A DNA stretch of 23,751 nucleotides from a virus. Both the position numbers and the translations under genes were made by a program. Numbering within the stretch: the first letter of the stretch is position 1; each line of letters opens with the position of its first letter. The stretch covers positions 1 to 23,751 of the IMG/VR virus record IMGVR_UViG_3300036846_000572, one strand, 5' to 3'. Under the pieces are notes generated by a model that saw nothing but the letters and a program-made list of their open reading frames with translations, was not told where the DNA came from and made no database searches. Positions 1-6,998 of this stretch are shown here, piece by piece.

Positions 1-1
1 C

Positions 2-142
2 TCGTCTGCGAAGAACACTGCGATAAGCAATCAATTCAAGTTCTACCGCAAACCGGTTTATTACCGGGCTCCGGGAGTGTCACTTAGGCGAGAGTGTCAC
101 CTAATGAGTGACACATGTAACTCTTATGCCGCGATGCACTGA
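2..142 (+). CDS. Possible 3' end of an upstream gene, cut by the window edge
   Basis: Two frames are open from the left edge. Frame 2 runs to TGA at 140-142 and encodes about 46 residues including KFYRKPVYYRAPG. Frame 1 runs to TAG at 85-87 and encodes 28 residues including LVCEEHCDKQ. Frame 2 has the higher G+C at third codon positions by hand count (about 17 of the first 28 codons against 13), which fits the rest of the window slightly better, so it is listed. It would overlap the terminase start. A small terminase subunit or an HNH nuclease is often encoded here in related phages, but nothing in this fragment proves either. Both frames may be chance readings of a regulatory region. Confidence 0.25.
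   Translation, partial: SSAKNTAISNQFKFYRKPVYYRAPGVSLRRECHLMSDTCNSYAAMH
75..114 (+). promoter_or_regulatory. Clustered GTGTCAC repeats before the terminase
   Basis: GAGTGTCAC followed by TTA or CTA occurs at 75-86 and again at 92-103, a 17-base spacing. The inverted form GAGTGACAC follows at 106-114. The perfect palindrome AAACCGGTTT lies upstream at 50-59. This arrangement of direct plus inverted copies could be an operator, but the heptamer is common throughout the window, so the cluster may only reflect that bias. No convincing -35/-10 pair was seen. Confidence 0.3.
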
Positions 143-1811
143 GGTAACCGCCACGGGGGCCCGCTGTCAAATGTTCGCGATGCGGGGATGGATTGTGTGC
201 GCGGCGCACGCTCGGGGGCACAAGCCGAGTAAAGCTACAGTTGGTGTAGCAAAGAACGGAAAGAAAACTACATCAGGTGTAGTTATCACCGTGCCATCGG
301 GGAACTTCGGACGCCGGCCGAGGCCACGTGCACCCGAGTATGACTTCCGCGGTGACGAGTTAGCAGAGTTCGACCGTAAGCCTGTCTATGCACTGAAAGG
401 CTTTAGGCGATTCTGCGCACGACTGGCGCTAGAGGATAGTCGCGACATGGTGCTAGAGGACTTCCAAAGCTCGATGCTGACAGATCACTTTGATGGGGCC
501 CTTGAGTGTCTGATTATTATCCCGAAGAAGAATGGCAAGTCGACACTCCTCGCAGCGCTCGCACTGTTTCACTTGGTGGTCACACCCGACGCTGAGTGTG
601 TCGTCGGCGCTGCCTCCCGAGATCAGGCCACGATTCTCTATGACCAAGCGGCAGGCTTCGTGCGCCGGTGTCCAGCGCTTGCCGAGCGTGTCGACGTGAA
701 GCGCGGTTACCGTGAGATCCGAAGCCGGCGCGACAGTGGGCGCATTCGAGTGCTCGCCGCGGATGTCGACACCGCGGATGGTGTGATCCCGACACTGGCG
801 CTAGTGGACGAACTGCACCGACACAAGAGTGCCGGCCTCTATGGGATCTTTCGTGACGGGCTCGGGCCGAGGTCCGGGCAGATGATTACAATTAGCACGG
901 CCGGCGAGCACGAAGTGTCACCGCTTGGCACGATGAGGCTTGCAGCGTTAGCGCTACCGGAGCAGGAGCGAGAAGGGTCACACCTTCGGTGCACTAGTGA
1001 GGATGGCGCTTACGTCATGCATGAGTGGGCCCTCGGCCGCGACGACGACCGCGATGACATGACAGTTGTCAAGACTGCTAACCCTGCTTCATGGCAAACG
1101 GTCGCGGCGCTGAAGTCGCGGCACGACTCACCTTCAATGCTCGACTGGCAGTGGGCCCGCTTTGCGTGTGGCGTGTGGGTAGCGGCCGAGGAGTGGTGGA
1201 TATCGGGTGAGGACTGGGCTCACCTTCGCACGCATGAGCGGTTGACTGACGGTGACATGATTACGGTTGGCTTCGATGGCGCGCGCACTGGTGATGCGAC
1301 TGCATTGGTCGGGTGTCGGGTGAGTGACGGGCTCATTCAATTGCTCGATGTGTGGGAAGCACCGACCGATGGCCGAGCGTGGGAAGTGCCAACCGAGGTT
1401 GTGGACGTGGCACTGTCGAATGCAATGGAGCGGTACCGAGTGGTGCGAGGTTACTTCGACCCGCCACTGTGGCGCACCGAGATCGAAGGATGGGCTCGAG
1501 AGTTTGGTGACACGGCAGTGCGCAAGTTCGATACCACGAAGGTGAGGATGGTCGGCGCGGTGGAACGCTTCCGCACCGATGTGACAGCGCGTACACTCAA
1601 GGTGTCAGTGAATGAGGTATTGACACGGCACGTATTGAACGCGCAAGTGAAAGAGGCGCGCGGTGGCGGTTACTGGTTGGGGAAGGATCGCGCCGGCAGT
1701 GTCAACCGGATTGACGCCGCGATTGCCGCGGTGCTCGCGTACGAAGCGCGCGCCGACGCGCTTGCAGCCGGTGAGGCTACCCCGCGGTCGAGGGTGCCGA
1801 CCTCATGGTGA
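126..1811 (+). CDS. terL: Terminase large subunit with N-terminal zinc-knuckle-like motif
   Basis: This is the DNA packaging motor: an ATPase that pumps DNA through the portal, fused to the nuclease that cuts the concatemer. Numbered from ATG 126 (561 aa): Walker A-like PKKNGKST at 133-140, Walker B TLALVDEL with D228/E229, coupling motif TISTAG at 255-260, and RNase H-like nuclease acids at about D384 (GFDGARTGD), D445 (YFDPP) and D530 (RIDAAIA). The N terminus carries C4-x9-C14-x10-C25-x2-H28, a possible zinc knuckle of the kind seen in small phage DNA-binding proteins. An in-frame GTG at 108 would add six residues, and neither start has a clear ribosome binding site. ATG 126 was preferred because the protein then begins MPRC, directly before the motif. 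No small subunit is visible in the window. Two palindromes lie in the codons just after the zinc motif. Confidence 0.96.
   Translation: MPRCTEVTATGARCQMFAMRGWIVCAAHARGHKPSKATVGVAKNGKKTTSGVVITVPSGNFGRRPRPRAPEYDFRGDELAEFDRKPVYALKGFRRFCARLALEDSRDMVLEDFQSSMLTDHFDGALECLIIIPKKNGKSTLLAALALFHLVVTPDAECVVGAASRDQATILYDQAAGFVRRCPALAERVDVKRGYREIRSRRDSGRIRVLAADVDTADGVIPTLALVDELHRHKSAGLYGIFRDGLGPRSGQMITISTAGEHEVSPLGTMRLAALALPEQEREGSHLRCTSEDGAYVMHEWALGRDDDRDDMTVVKTANPASWQTVAALKSRHDSPSMLDWQWARFACGVWVAAEEWWISGEDWAHLRTHERLTDGDMITVGFDGARTGDATALVGCRVSDGLIQLLDVWEAPTDGRAWEVPTEVVDVALSNAMERYRVVRGYFDPPLWRTEIEGWAREFGDTAVRKFDTTKVRMVGAVERFRTDVTARTLKVSVNEVLTRHVLNAQVKEARGGGYWLGKDRAGSVNRIDAAIAAVLAYEARADALAAGEATPRSRVPTSW
234..250 (+). 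promoter_or_regulatory. Palindrome GCTACA-N5-TGTAGC (site 1)
   Basis: Perfect 6-bp inverted repeat GCTACA gttgg TGTAGC inside the 5' coding part of the terminase gene. It shares the core CTACA-N5-TGTAG, and a GG at the end of the spacer, with two other sites at 266-284 and 6980-6996. The geometry suggests a site for a dimeric DNA-binding protein, which is inference. Confidence 0.4.
266..284 (+). promoter_or_regulatory. Palindrome AACTACA-N5-TGTAGTT (site 2)
   Basis: Perfect 7-bp inverted repeat AACTACA tcagg TGTAGTT, 15 bases after site 1. It is the same core as sites 1 and 3 and has the A-rich flank seen at site 3. It falls in the linker between the zinc motif and the ATPase domain, where the protein is probably under little constraint. 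Confidence 0.42.
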
Positions 1812-1821
1812 CGAGAGGGCC

Positions 1822-1921
1822 CCTGTGGGCTCATGGGAGCCCGTCTGCGAGCCTCCGCGGGGCGACCCTGCCCGATCCCCCGTCCGGGCCCCTGACGAGC
1901 TTAGAGGGCCTTAGAACGCGC
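1822..1921 (+). repeat. Intergenic element A (A/B/C family)
   Basis: This non-coding stretch follows the terminase stop. It shares GCCCGTCT (1839-1846) with element B, GGCCTTAGA (1907-1915) with both B and C, and the longer word GAGGGCCTTAGA then CGCGC (1904-1921, one extra A) with C. It begins with the hairpin at 1827-1842. Like B and C it sits where one gene block ends and another begins. A role as terminator, RNA processing site or recombination boundary is possible, and the sequence does not decide between them. Confidence 0.55.
1827..1842 (+). terminator. Hairpin after the terminase gene
   Basis: Perfect 6-bp stem GGGCTC / GAGCCC with loop ATGG, starting 16 bases after the terminase stop codon. 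No U-tract follows, so it would have to be a GC-rich actinobacterial type of terminator or an RNA processing structure. Confidence 0.4.
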
Positions 1922-1942
1922 CATGTCTAGAGAGGAGTGTCA

Positions 1943-2041
1943 ATGAAGCTAGGCTCACTCACGTTCACTATCGCTGACGTGGCAATGGTGGTCATTGCCG
2001 TGTTCGTGGTGCTCGGTTACTTCAACGGTTGGGGAACATGA
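1943..2041 (+). CDS. 32-residue single-pass membrane microprotein
   Basis: ATG 1943 is preceded by GAGGAG at 1932-1937, a good ribosome binding site at 5-base spacing. The 32-residue product has one long hydrophobic stretch at about residues 13-27 (VAMVVIAVFVVLGYF) with a short polar N terminus (KLGSLTFTIAD). It ends in TGA at 2039-2041, overlapping the portal ATG at 2038 as ATGA, the coupling used by several neighbours. These three features make a real gene likely. Its function is unknown: a small inner-membrane phage protein, such as one acting in lysis or exclusion, or an accessory at the packaging site, are guesses. It could also serve mainly to couple portal translation. Confidence 0.7.
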   Translation: MKLGSLTFTIADVAMVVIAVFVVLGYFNGWGT

Positions 2042-3486
2042 GTGTCACCACCCTAGAGCCGATCGGCATCCGCTCACCCGAGCAGTGGCGTGACGCATTG
2101 CTGACGGCACTCGGTTACCGGATGAGTGACATCATGCGATGCGAGAGTTACTACCGCGGTGACCATAAGATGACGTTTACCACGTCACAGTTTCGCGAGG
2201 TCTTCGGTGCACTATTCAGTGCGTTTGCCGATAACTGGTGTGACCTCGTGGTCGATGCCGCGGCCGAGCGGCTGCGTGTCGAAGGCTTCCGCTTCGGTGA
2301 CGAGCCGGCCGACGATGCAGCGTGGGAGATCTGGCAACGTAACGGGCTCGATGCCGAGAGTGACATGGCACACGTCGACGCGATCAAGCTCGGCTGTGTG
2401 TATGCACTCGTGGGCCCTGGTGACGGTGGTAAGGCAGTCATTCAAGTGGAGGCCGCGGACAAAGCGATAGTGGCGGTCGACCCTGCGCGCGGCCGGCGTC
2501 GGCTAGCTGGACTGCGTAACTGGGTGGACGAGTGGGGAGTGCAACACTGCGAGGTCTATCTACCCGAGAGTGTCACGTGGTGGACGAAGACCGGCCAGAC
2601 TGGCAACTGGCAGGAGGAGCTACCGACTGCGAGTAACCCGCTCGGTGTCGTGCCGCTCATCCCGCTCCCGAATGCACCGACACTGAACGATCGCCTCGGG
2701 CGTAGTGACATCCTCCGGGTGATCCCACTACAGAATGCAGTGAACAAACTCTGTGGTGACATGATCGTGGCGAGTGAGTTTGCCGCTTATCCTCAGCGGT
2801 GGGCAACGGGAGTGGACATCCCCGTCAATCCGGAGACCGGGCAAAAGATGACGGCACAGTTCCTCGGTGGCGCTGACCGGGTGTGGAACGTGCCGGCACC
2901 GGATGCCAAGTTCGGGAACTTCACTGTCAGTGACTTGGGTATCTACGTCAAGGCAATTGAGATGCTAATCCAGCACATCGCCGCGCAGACACGCACGCCA
3001 CCGCATTACCTGCTAGGTCAGTCCGGGGCCTTCCCCTCGGGTGAGTCACTGAAAGCCACCGAGACGGGCCTTGTGGCGAAGGTGCGCCGTAAGATGCTGT
3101 CATTCGGTGAAGGGTGGGAAGAGGCGATGCGGCTTGCCTTCCAGGTGGAAGGTGAAACGACCAAGGCCGAGATGGTGGACGCTGAGGTCATATGGGCGAA
3201 TCCCGAGTCACGCATGATCGGTCAGACGGTCGACGCGGCAGTGAAACTGCAATCCATCGGGGTGCCGCGGCCGGCGCTGTGGGAGTTCATCGGTGCCAGT
3301 CCACAACAGATCGCACGGTGGCGTGTCGAGGGCAATCCGGAGTCGGGTGGACCCACCACCGTACGCGAGACAGTCACCGTCCAGGCCACTCCACAGCAGG
3401 CTGCACAGATGCACGAAGGTGAGGCAGTGACGGGCCCACTTCCCGAGCAGTTGACTAGTGTGTCACAATCTGGCACAGGCACATGA
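2038..3486 (+). CDS. Portal protein (SPP1 gp6-like family)
   Basis: The dodecameric portal forms the vertex through which DNA enters and leaves the capsid and to which terminase docks. The 482-residue length is usual for the SPP1 gp6-like family. Recognisable parts are the N-terminal YYRGDHKMTF and FADNWCDLVVDAAAERLRVEGFRF region, and the central QTRTPPHYLLGQSGAFPSGE stretch before a long helix (ESLKATETGLVAKVRRKM), which corresponds to the conserved stem part. A TTG at 2029 is in frame, but ATG 2038 is preferred because of its ATGA overlap with the upstream microprotein. The C-terminal 50 residues are Gln/Thr/Pro-rich and probably flexible. The stop overlaps the scaffold start (ATGA at 3483). 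Confidence 0.95.
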   Translation: MSVTTLEPIGIRSPEQWRDALLTALGYRMSDIMRCESYYRGDHKMTFTTSQFREVFGALFSAFADNWCDLVVDAAAERLRVEGFRFGDEPADDAAWEIWQRNGLDAESDMAHVDAIKLGCVYALVGPGDGGKAVIQVEAADKAIVAVDPARGRRRLAGLRNWVDEWGVQHCEVYLPESVTWWTKTGQTGNWQEELPTASNPLGVVPLIPLPNAPTLNDRLGRSDILRVIPLQNAVNKLCGDMIVASEFAAYPQRWATGVDIPVNPETGQKMTAQFLGGADRVWNVPAPDAKFGNFTVSDLGIYVKAIEMLIQHIAAQTRTPPHYLLGQSGAFPSGESLKATETGLVAKVRRKMLSFGEGWEEAMRLAFQVEGETTKAEMVDAEVIWANPESRMIGQTVDAAVKLQSIGVPRPALWEFIGASPQQIARWRVEGNPESGGPTTVRETVTVQATPQQAAQMHEGEAVTGPLPEQLTSVSQSGTGT

Positions 3487-4076
3487 GTGATTCTGACGAA
3501 ACAGCTTCGAGCGGCGCGACACCCTCGGGGCCCGAGCCCGGGGCGAGTGCGACACCCTCCGGTAAGAGTGACCTAGACGGCGCGAGGCCAATGGGTGAAG
3601 GTGAGGGCGCGAAGCCCGACACGCCACTTGGTGACGGTGGCACCGCGGCACTCGACAAAGAACGTGAAGCTCGGCGCGAGGCCGAGCGTAGCGTAGCGAA
3701 GCTGCGTGACAGGGTCACTGAGTTAGAGGATGCCGGCAAGTCCGAACTCGATCGTGCCACTAGCGCACTCAAGCGAGCAGCGGATGAGTTAGTGCAGTCA
3801 AGTGCGCGAGTCACTGAGCTGGAGGGTGAACTACAGTCGCGCGATCTCGATGCCCTGCGGCATAAGATCGCGAGTGAAGAGGGTCTACCTGTCAGTGTGG
3901 CAAAGCGTTTGCAGGGCAAGGATGCTCGCGAGCTACGAGCCGATGCCAAGTCACTCAAGGAAGAGCTGAACGCTGGCACCCCGGTGGGTGTCATCGGTGT
4001 CGGCCGTGGCGGTACTGCCAGCGGCAATAGGCGTGTGGATATGAACTCGCTTATTCGTGAGGCAGCCGGCCGCTAA
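3483..4076 (+). CDS. Probable capsid scaffolding protein
   Basis: Scaffold proteins guide capsid subunit assembly inside the procapsid and are then lost. This 197-residue protein has the usual build: a disordered acidic and Gly/Pro/Ser-rich N terminus (residues 1-55), a long charged helix or coiled coil at about 57-125 (EREARREAERSVAKL and onwards), a second helix near 145-162, and a short basic tail ending DMNSLIREAAGR. It lies between portal and major capsid, the expected place. The start ATG 3483 overlaps the portal stop. No protease motif is visible, so any processing would need another enzyme. Identification rests on composition and position rather than on a catalytic motif. Confidence 0.8.
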   Translation: MSDSDETASSGATPSGPEPGASATPSGKSDLDGARPMGEGEGAKPDTPLGDGGTAALDKEREARREAERSVAKLRDRVTELEDAGKSELDRATSALKRAADELVQSSARVTELEGELQSRDLDALRHKIASEEGLPVSVAKRLQGKDARELRADAKSLKEELNAGTPVGVIGVGRGGTASGNRRVDMNSLIREAAGR

Positions 4077-4113
4077 GTTAGCTCGCGCGATGCACTGACA
4101 GCACCGGGTGTTC

Positions 4114-4133
4114 TCACCTTTACCCAAAGGTGA
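4114..4133 (+). promoter_or_regulatory. Hairpin that buries the capsid ribosome binding site
   Basis: Perfect 8-bp inverted repeat TCACCTTT / AAAGGTGA with loop ACCC. The right arm contains AAAGG, the only Shine-Dalgarno-like sequence before the capsid ATG at 4142. In the mRNA this would pair the ribosome binding site. A short direct repeat ACCCAAA (4122-4128 and 4136-4142) overlaps it. The structure is directly visible, and its regulatory effect is inference. Confidence 0.6.
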
Positions 4134-4141
4134 ATACCCAA

Positions 4142-5083
4142 ATGTCGTTTAGCAACATCATTAGTCGTTCGGATGCCGCGGCACTCATGCCCGAGGATGT
4201 GGCGGCAGGGATTATCAAGCGGCTTCCGGAGCAGAGTGCCGCACTGTCACTGTTCCGGCGTGTCACCATGTCGCGGGCCCAACAGCGTATGCCTGTCATG
4301 GCGGCGCTGCCGGTCGCGTACTTCGTGAACGGTGACACCGGACTCAAGGGCACGTCCGAAGCGGGGTGGACAAACAAGTACCTCAATGTCGAAGAGGTAG
4401 CGGTCATTGTGCCGGTGCCGGAGGCAGTGCTCGATGACGCTGCATTTGACATTTGGACAGAGATCACTCCGTTTATCATCGAGGCAATCGGCCGCACGGT
4501 TGACGCGGCTATCTTCTTCGAGGTCAATAAGCCGGCCACGTGGCCGACTGGCATTGTGGCGGGTGCCACCGCGTCGGGTAACGTCACCGTAGGTGGCACG
4601 GCACTCCCGGAGGCGGGTGGTGTGTACGGTGATATCTCCGAGGCATTCGCCACCGTGGAGAGTGACGGCTATGACGTGACCGGTGTCGTCGCTCACCGTA
4701 AATACAAGGGTCTGCTACGCAATGCTCGTGGCACCACTGGTGAGCAGCTCGGTGGGCCCGAGGGTGACCAAGTGACACCGACTCAGGCTTACGGTGTCGG
4801 TATCCAGTACCCGATGCGTGGTCTGTGGCCTACTGGTGCCGGCGCGGCGCAGATGATTGTCGGTGACTTCTCCGAGGGCATTCTCGGTGTCAGGCAGGAC
4901 ATCACCTGGAAGATACTTGACCAGGCTGTAATTCAGGATGGAACGGGTGCCATTCAATACAACCTCGCACAGCAGGACGCTGTGGCGATGCGCGTTGTCT
5001 TCCGGTGTGCCTTCGAGGTTGCCGGCACGCCCACGCCCGAGGCCGTGGCGGGTGCATATCCGTTTGGTGTGGTGACTGCGTAA
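4142..5083 (+). CDS. Major capsid protein (HK97 fold)
   Basis: This is the main shell subunit, 313 residues from ATG 4142. An in-frame GTG at 4130 would add four residues, but AAAGG at 4126-4130 is spaced correctly only for ATG 4142. The protein resembles HK97-type capsid proteins of actinophages: an N-terminal arm (MSFSNIISRSDAAALMPEDVA), an E-loop/P-domain region with RVTMSRAQQRMPVMAALP and YLNVEEVAVIVPVPEAVLDD, the helix EITPFIIEAIGRTVDAAIFF, and a C-terminal beta part (DFSEGILGVRQDITWKILDQA, then VFRCAFEVAGTPTPEAV). No long N-terminal delta domain is present, consistent with a separate scaffold gene upstream. The stop TAA overlaps the next start as TAATG. Confidence 0.93.
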   Translation: MSFSNIISRSDAAALMPEDVAAGIIKRLPEQSAALSLFRRVTMSRAQQRMPVMAALPVAYFVNGDTGLKGTSEAGWTNKYLNVEEVAVIVPVPEAVLDDAAFDIWTEITPFIIEAIGRTVDAAIFFEVNKPATWPTGIVAGATASGNVTVGGTALPEAGGVYGDISEAFATVESDGYDVTGVVAHRKYKGLLRNARGTTGEQLGGPEGDQVTPTQAYGVGIQYPMRGLWPTGAGAAQMIVGDFSEGILGVRQDITWKILDQAVIQDGTGAIQYNLAQQDAVAMRVVFRCAFEVAGTPTPEAVAGAYPFGVVTA

Positions 5084-5322
5084 TGGCAAACGCACCCGGT
5101 ACGTTTGACATGTCGGAAGCCGTGATGACCACGAACACGTTGGAGGAGGCAACCGAGGCCGGCTTTCTCGGGGTGAGTTTCGATGACGGTGACTACACAG
5201 TGTCGGGTGTCACCAAGGGTGAGGCGAAGCCGGCACCGGCACCGACGCCACCACCGGCTAAGGCTGACACTGGCGAGAAGTCCGACCCGGCCCCCAGTCA
5301 CAGACCACGCAGGGGTGAGTGA
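5083..5322 (+). CDS. Small unknown protein after the capsid gene
   Basis: 79 residues starting at ATG 5083 (TAATG overlap with the capsid stop). The first 47 residues look folded (EEATEAGFLGVSFDDGDYTVSGVT). The rest is a low-complexity Pro/Ala/Lys tail (KPAPAPTPPPAK, then SHRPRRGE). Small proteins of this kind often follow the capsid gene in actinophages and may be minor head proteins, but no family was recognised. Upstream in-frame codons back to 5005 lie inside the capsid gene and are not thought to be used. Confidence 0.7.
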   Translation: MANAPGTFDMSEAVMTTNTLEEATEAGFLGVSFDDGDYTVSGVTKGEAKPAPAPTPPPAKADTGEKSDPAPSHRPRRGE

Positions 5323-5324
5323 CG

Positions 5325-5750
5325 ATGTCAGTTACAGTGCCTCCGGATACCGAGACATGGGCGGAAGCTGTCACTCATGGTTTCTATGGGGAGCGGACGG
5401 ACCCGCTCCCCGACGAGGTTTACCAGGCCGACTTCGATTCGGGTGACTTGCCGTGGGCACTCGACTCGGTGTCACCCGCCGAGCAGTCGGTGATGGCTAC
5501 GGGTGCGTGGTCGGTGGTGGCGACAGGAACCTTCCCGGCCTACGATCCCAACCGGCTCAAGTTGGAACTGGAAACGGGATTAGAGGGCCGGGTGTGGCCG
5601 ACGCTCGATGTCACAGGTCGGACGCTAAATGAGTTCACCGCTCACTACACAGAGGGCCCGTGGGAGGCCGCGGCCGAGGGTGTCGGCGCGGCAGTGCTGA
5701 TGTATGCCGGCGCGGAGCAAGCGCGAGTTCCCTTCACCTGGACGGCATGA
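5325..5750 (+). CDS. Unknown head/neck-region protein
   Basis: 141 residues from ATG 5325, with AGGGG at 5311-5315 as ribosome binding site at 9-base spacing. An in-frame GTG at 5319 is less well placed. The product looks beta-rich in its second half (LKLELETGLEGRVWPTLDVTG, then GVGAAVLMYAGAEQARVPFTWTA) and acidic in the first. Placed between capsid and adaptor genes, it may be a capsid decoration or head-tail connector component. No diagnostic motif was seen. Its stop overlaps the next gene as ATGA. Confidence 0.72.
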   Translation: MSVTVPPDTETWAEAVTHGFYGERTDPLPDEVYQADFDSGDLPWALDSVSPAEQSVMATGAWSVVATGTFPAYDPNRLKLELETGLEGRVWPTLDVTGRTLNEFTAHYTEGPWEAAAEGVGAAVLMYAGAEQARVPFTWTA

Positions 5751-6001
5751 CACCGACACCCGAGGAGATCGTCGCGGAGGAGTCACGGGCTCTACTGTGG
5801 CGACGGCAACAGATCCGGCGAGTGCAATTCCAGAGTTCACTTTGGCACTCACTTGCCGGATCGCCGTCCGCGCGGCGCGGACTGTACCGACGATGGAACC
5901 CACTAATTCAGTACCTACTTGAGCGTGACGAGCCACAGCCTGACGCCGCGGCCGAGGTCGACCCGTTCGCAATGAGTGACACGACGAATGTGGGGTTGTG
6001 A
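5747..6001 (+). CDS. Small unknown helical protein in the neck gene block
   Basis: 84 residues from ATG 5747 (ATGA overlap with the previous stop). The N-terminal two thirds are helical and strongly basic (ALLWRRQQIRRVQFQSS, SARRGLYRRW), followed by an acidic tail (LERDEPQPDAAAEVDPF). Continuous coupling to its neighbours and the capsid-to-adaptor position argue for a real structural or assembly gene. No family was recognised. A longer reading of this frame from 5660 would overlap the previous gene and is not preferred. Confidence 0.65.
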   Translation: MTPTPEEIVAEESRALLWRRQQIRRVQFQSSLWHSLAGSPSARRGLYRRWNPLIQYLLERDEPQPDAAAEVDPFAMSDTTNVGL

Positions 6002-6547
6002 GTGAGTTACAATCCGCCACCCACGCAGAGTGAGCCGGATGTGCGGTGCACCGTGGCCGAGGTCGCCGCACACATCCGGTCTCGCACGAAGGACAAGAAC
6101 GGTAACGAGATCGGCACCTTCAATGCCGACACCCGACCGACCGACGATCAATGCGAGGAGGCAATCACTAGTGCAGTGAAGCTAATCCACGCGAAGGTCG
6201 GATACATCGGCTCGGGGTGTGTCGAGCTTGCCACCGAGGTTGTGTCACTCGGGGCCGCGGCCGATATCGAGCTTTCATACTTCCCCGAGCAAACGCGCAC
6301 CGACAGGAGCATTTATCAGTTTCTCAATACTCGGTATGAACTGGCACTCGAAGGGTTGGTGGCGTGTGTCGAGGGTGAGCTACCGAGTTCACTGACCGAG
6401 GATGAGTATGGCGGGCCCGGGTATGACCACGGCACCCTGTCGTGTATCTCGGGTGTCGTGTATTCGTACTACACCGGCACCGCGTGGCCTCCGCTGCCGA
6501 TGCCCGCGGGGCCCGTCGTGCAGCCGGTGAGTGACGATGCCGAGTAA
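6002..6547 (+). CDS. Probable head-tail adaptor protein
   Basis: 181 residues. GTG 6002 follows the previous stop directly, with GGGG at 5992-5995 as a ribosome binding site. The N-terminal pattern TVAEVAAHIRSRTKD...GTFNADTRPTDDQCEEAITSAVKLIHAKVG matches the helical start of gp6/gp15-type adaptor proteins seen in many actinophages, where a ring sits beneath the portal. The middle (ATEVVSLGAAADIELSYFPEQ) continues the helical bundle and the C terminus is Pro-rich. The assignment is by pattern and position, with the gpS-like gene following directly. Confidence 0.68.
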   Translation: MSYNPPPTQSEPDVRCTVAEVAAHIRSRTKDKNGNEIGTFNADTRPTDDQCEEAITSAVKLIHAKVGYIGSGCVELATEVVSLGAAADIELSYFPEQTRTDRSIYQFLNTRYELALEGLVACVEGELPSSLTEDEYGGPGYDHGTLSCISGVVYSYYTGTAWPPLPMPAGPVVQPVSDDAE

Positions 6548-6974
6548 CGTCGGGCCCGCGTTCACCAGTAACGCGACCGAGCTAACGGCAAAGTTGAACA
6601 ATGCGGCCGGCCGGATCGAGGACCCCCGCGCGTTACTAGAGCGGATTCGCGAGATCCTGTCACGACAGGAGACAGACGTGTTCGCCAGTGAGGGCGCGGC
6701 ACTGGGTGAGACGTGGGCAGCGATAGTGCAACCCGAGCGGAAGATAGGCTCACAGACACTCGTGTACTCGGGGGCCCTACTCGCGTCGGTGGCTGACGGT
6801 GGCAGGATTACGGGCACCACACTGCGAGTGCACCCCAAGCCGTTCTACGCACGGTGGCACCAGTTCGGTACATCGAAGATGGCGGCGCGACCGTTCACCG
6901 GTATCAGTGACGCGACTAGCCGTTTGATCCTGCAAGAGTTTCAGCGCGCGGCAGATCAGGATCTAGGTGTCTAG
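6537..6974 (+). CDS. Tail completion protein (gpS / HK97 gp10-like)
   Basis: 145 residues from ATG 6537, overlapping the previous gene by 11 bases. The segment HPKPFYARWHQFGTSKMAARPF is the signature of the phage virion morphogenesis (P2 gpS) and HK97 gp10 group, whose members complete or connect the tail to the head. The N-terminal half is helical (RALLERIREILSRQETDVF). GTG 6531 is in frame but adds only two residues. The gene ends 24 bases before the next start, in a gap filled by a palindrome. Confidence 0.78.
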   Translation: MPSNVGPAFTSNATELTAKLNNAAGRIEDPRALLERIREILSRQETDVFASEGAALGETWAAIVQPERKIGSQTLVYSGALLASVADGGRITGTTLRVHPKPFYARWHQFGTSKMAARPFTGISDATSRLILQEFQRAADQDLGV

Positions 6975-6979
6975 ACAAA

Positions 6980-6996
6980 ACTACACTAGGTGTAGT
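6980..6996 (+). promoter_or_regulatory. Palindrome ACTACA-N5-TGTAGT (site 3)
   Basis: Inverted repeat ACTACA ctagg TGTAGT, extendable to seven pairs with a 3-base loop (ACTACAC tag GTGTAGT). It fills the 24-base gap between two neck genes and ends two bases before ATG 6999, where a ribosome binding site would be expected and none is seen. It has the same core and the same AAAA flank on the left as site 2. It could be a protein-binding site or an RNA hairpin controlling the following start. Confidence 0.5.
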
Positions 6997-6998
6997 AA

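Noticed and set aside
1805-1930. A 41-codon frame crossing element A
   Set aside because: Low-complexity product, no ribosome binding site, and coextensive with the shared intergenic element.
3455-4027. Long minus-strand frame (190 codons) opposite the scaffold gene
   Set aside because: It is Ser/Ala/Arg-rich and mirrors the codon pattern of the real gene on the plus strand. No ribosome binding site or family match.
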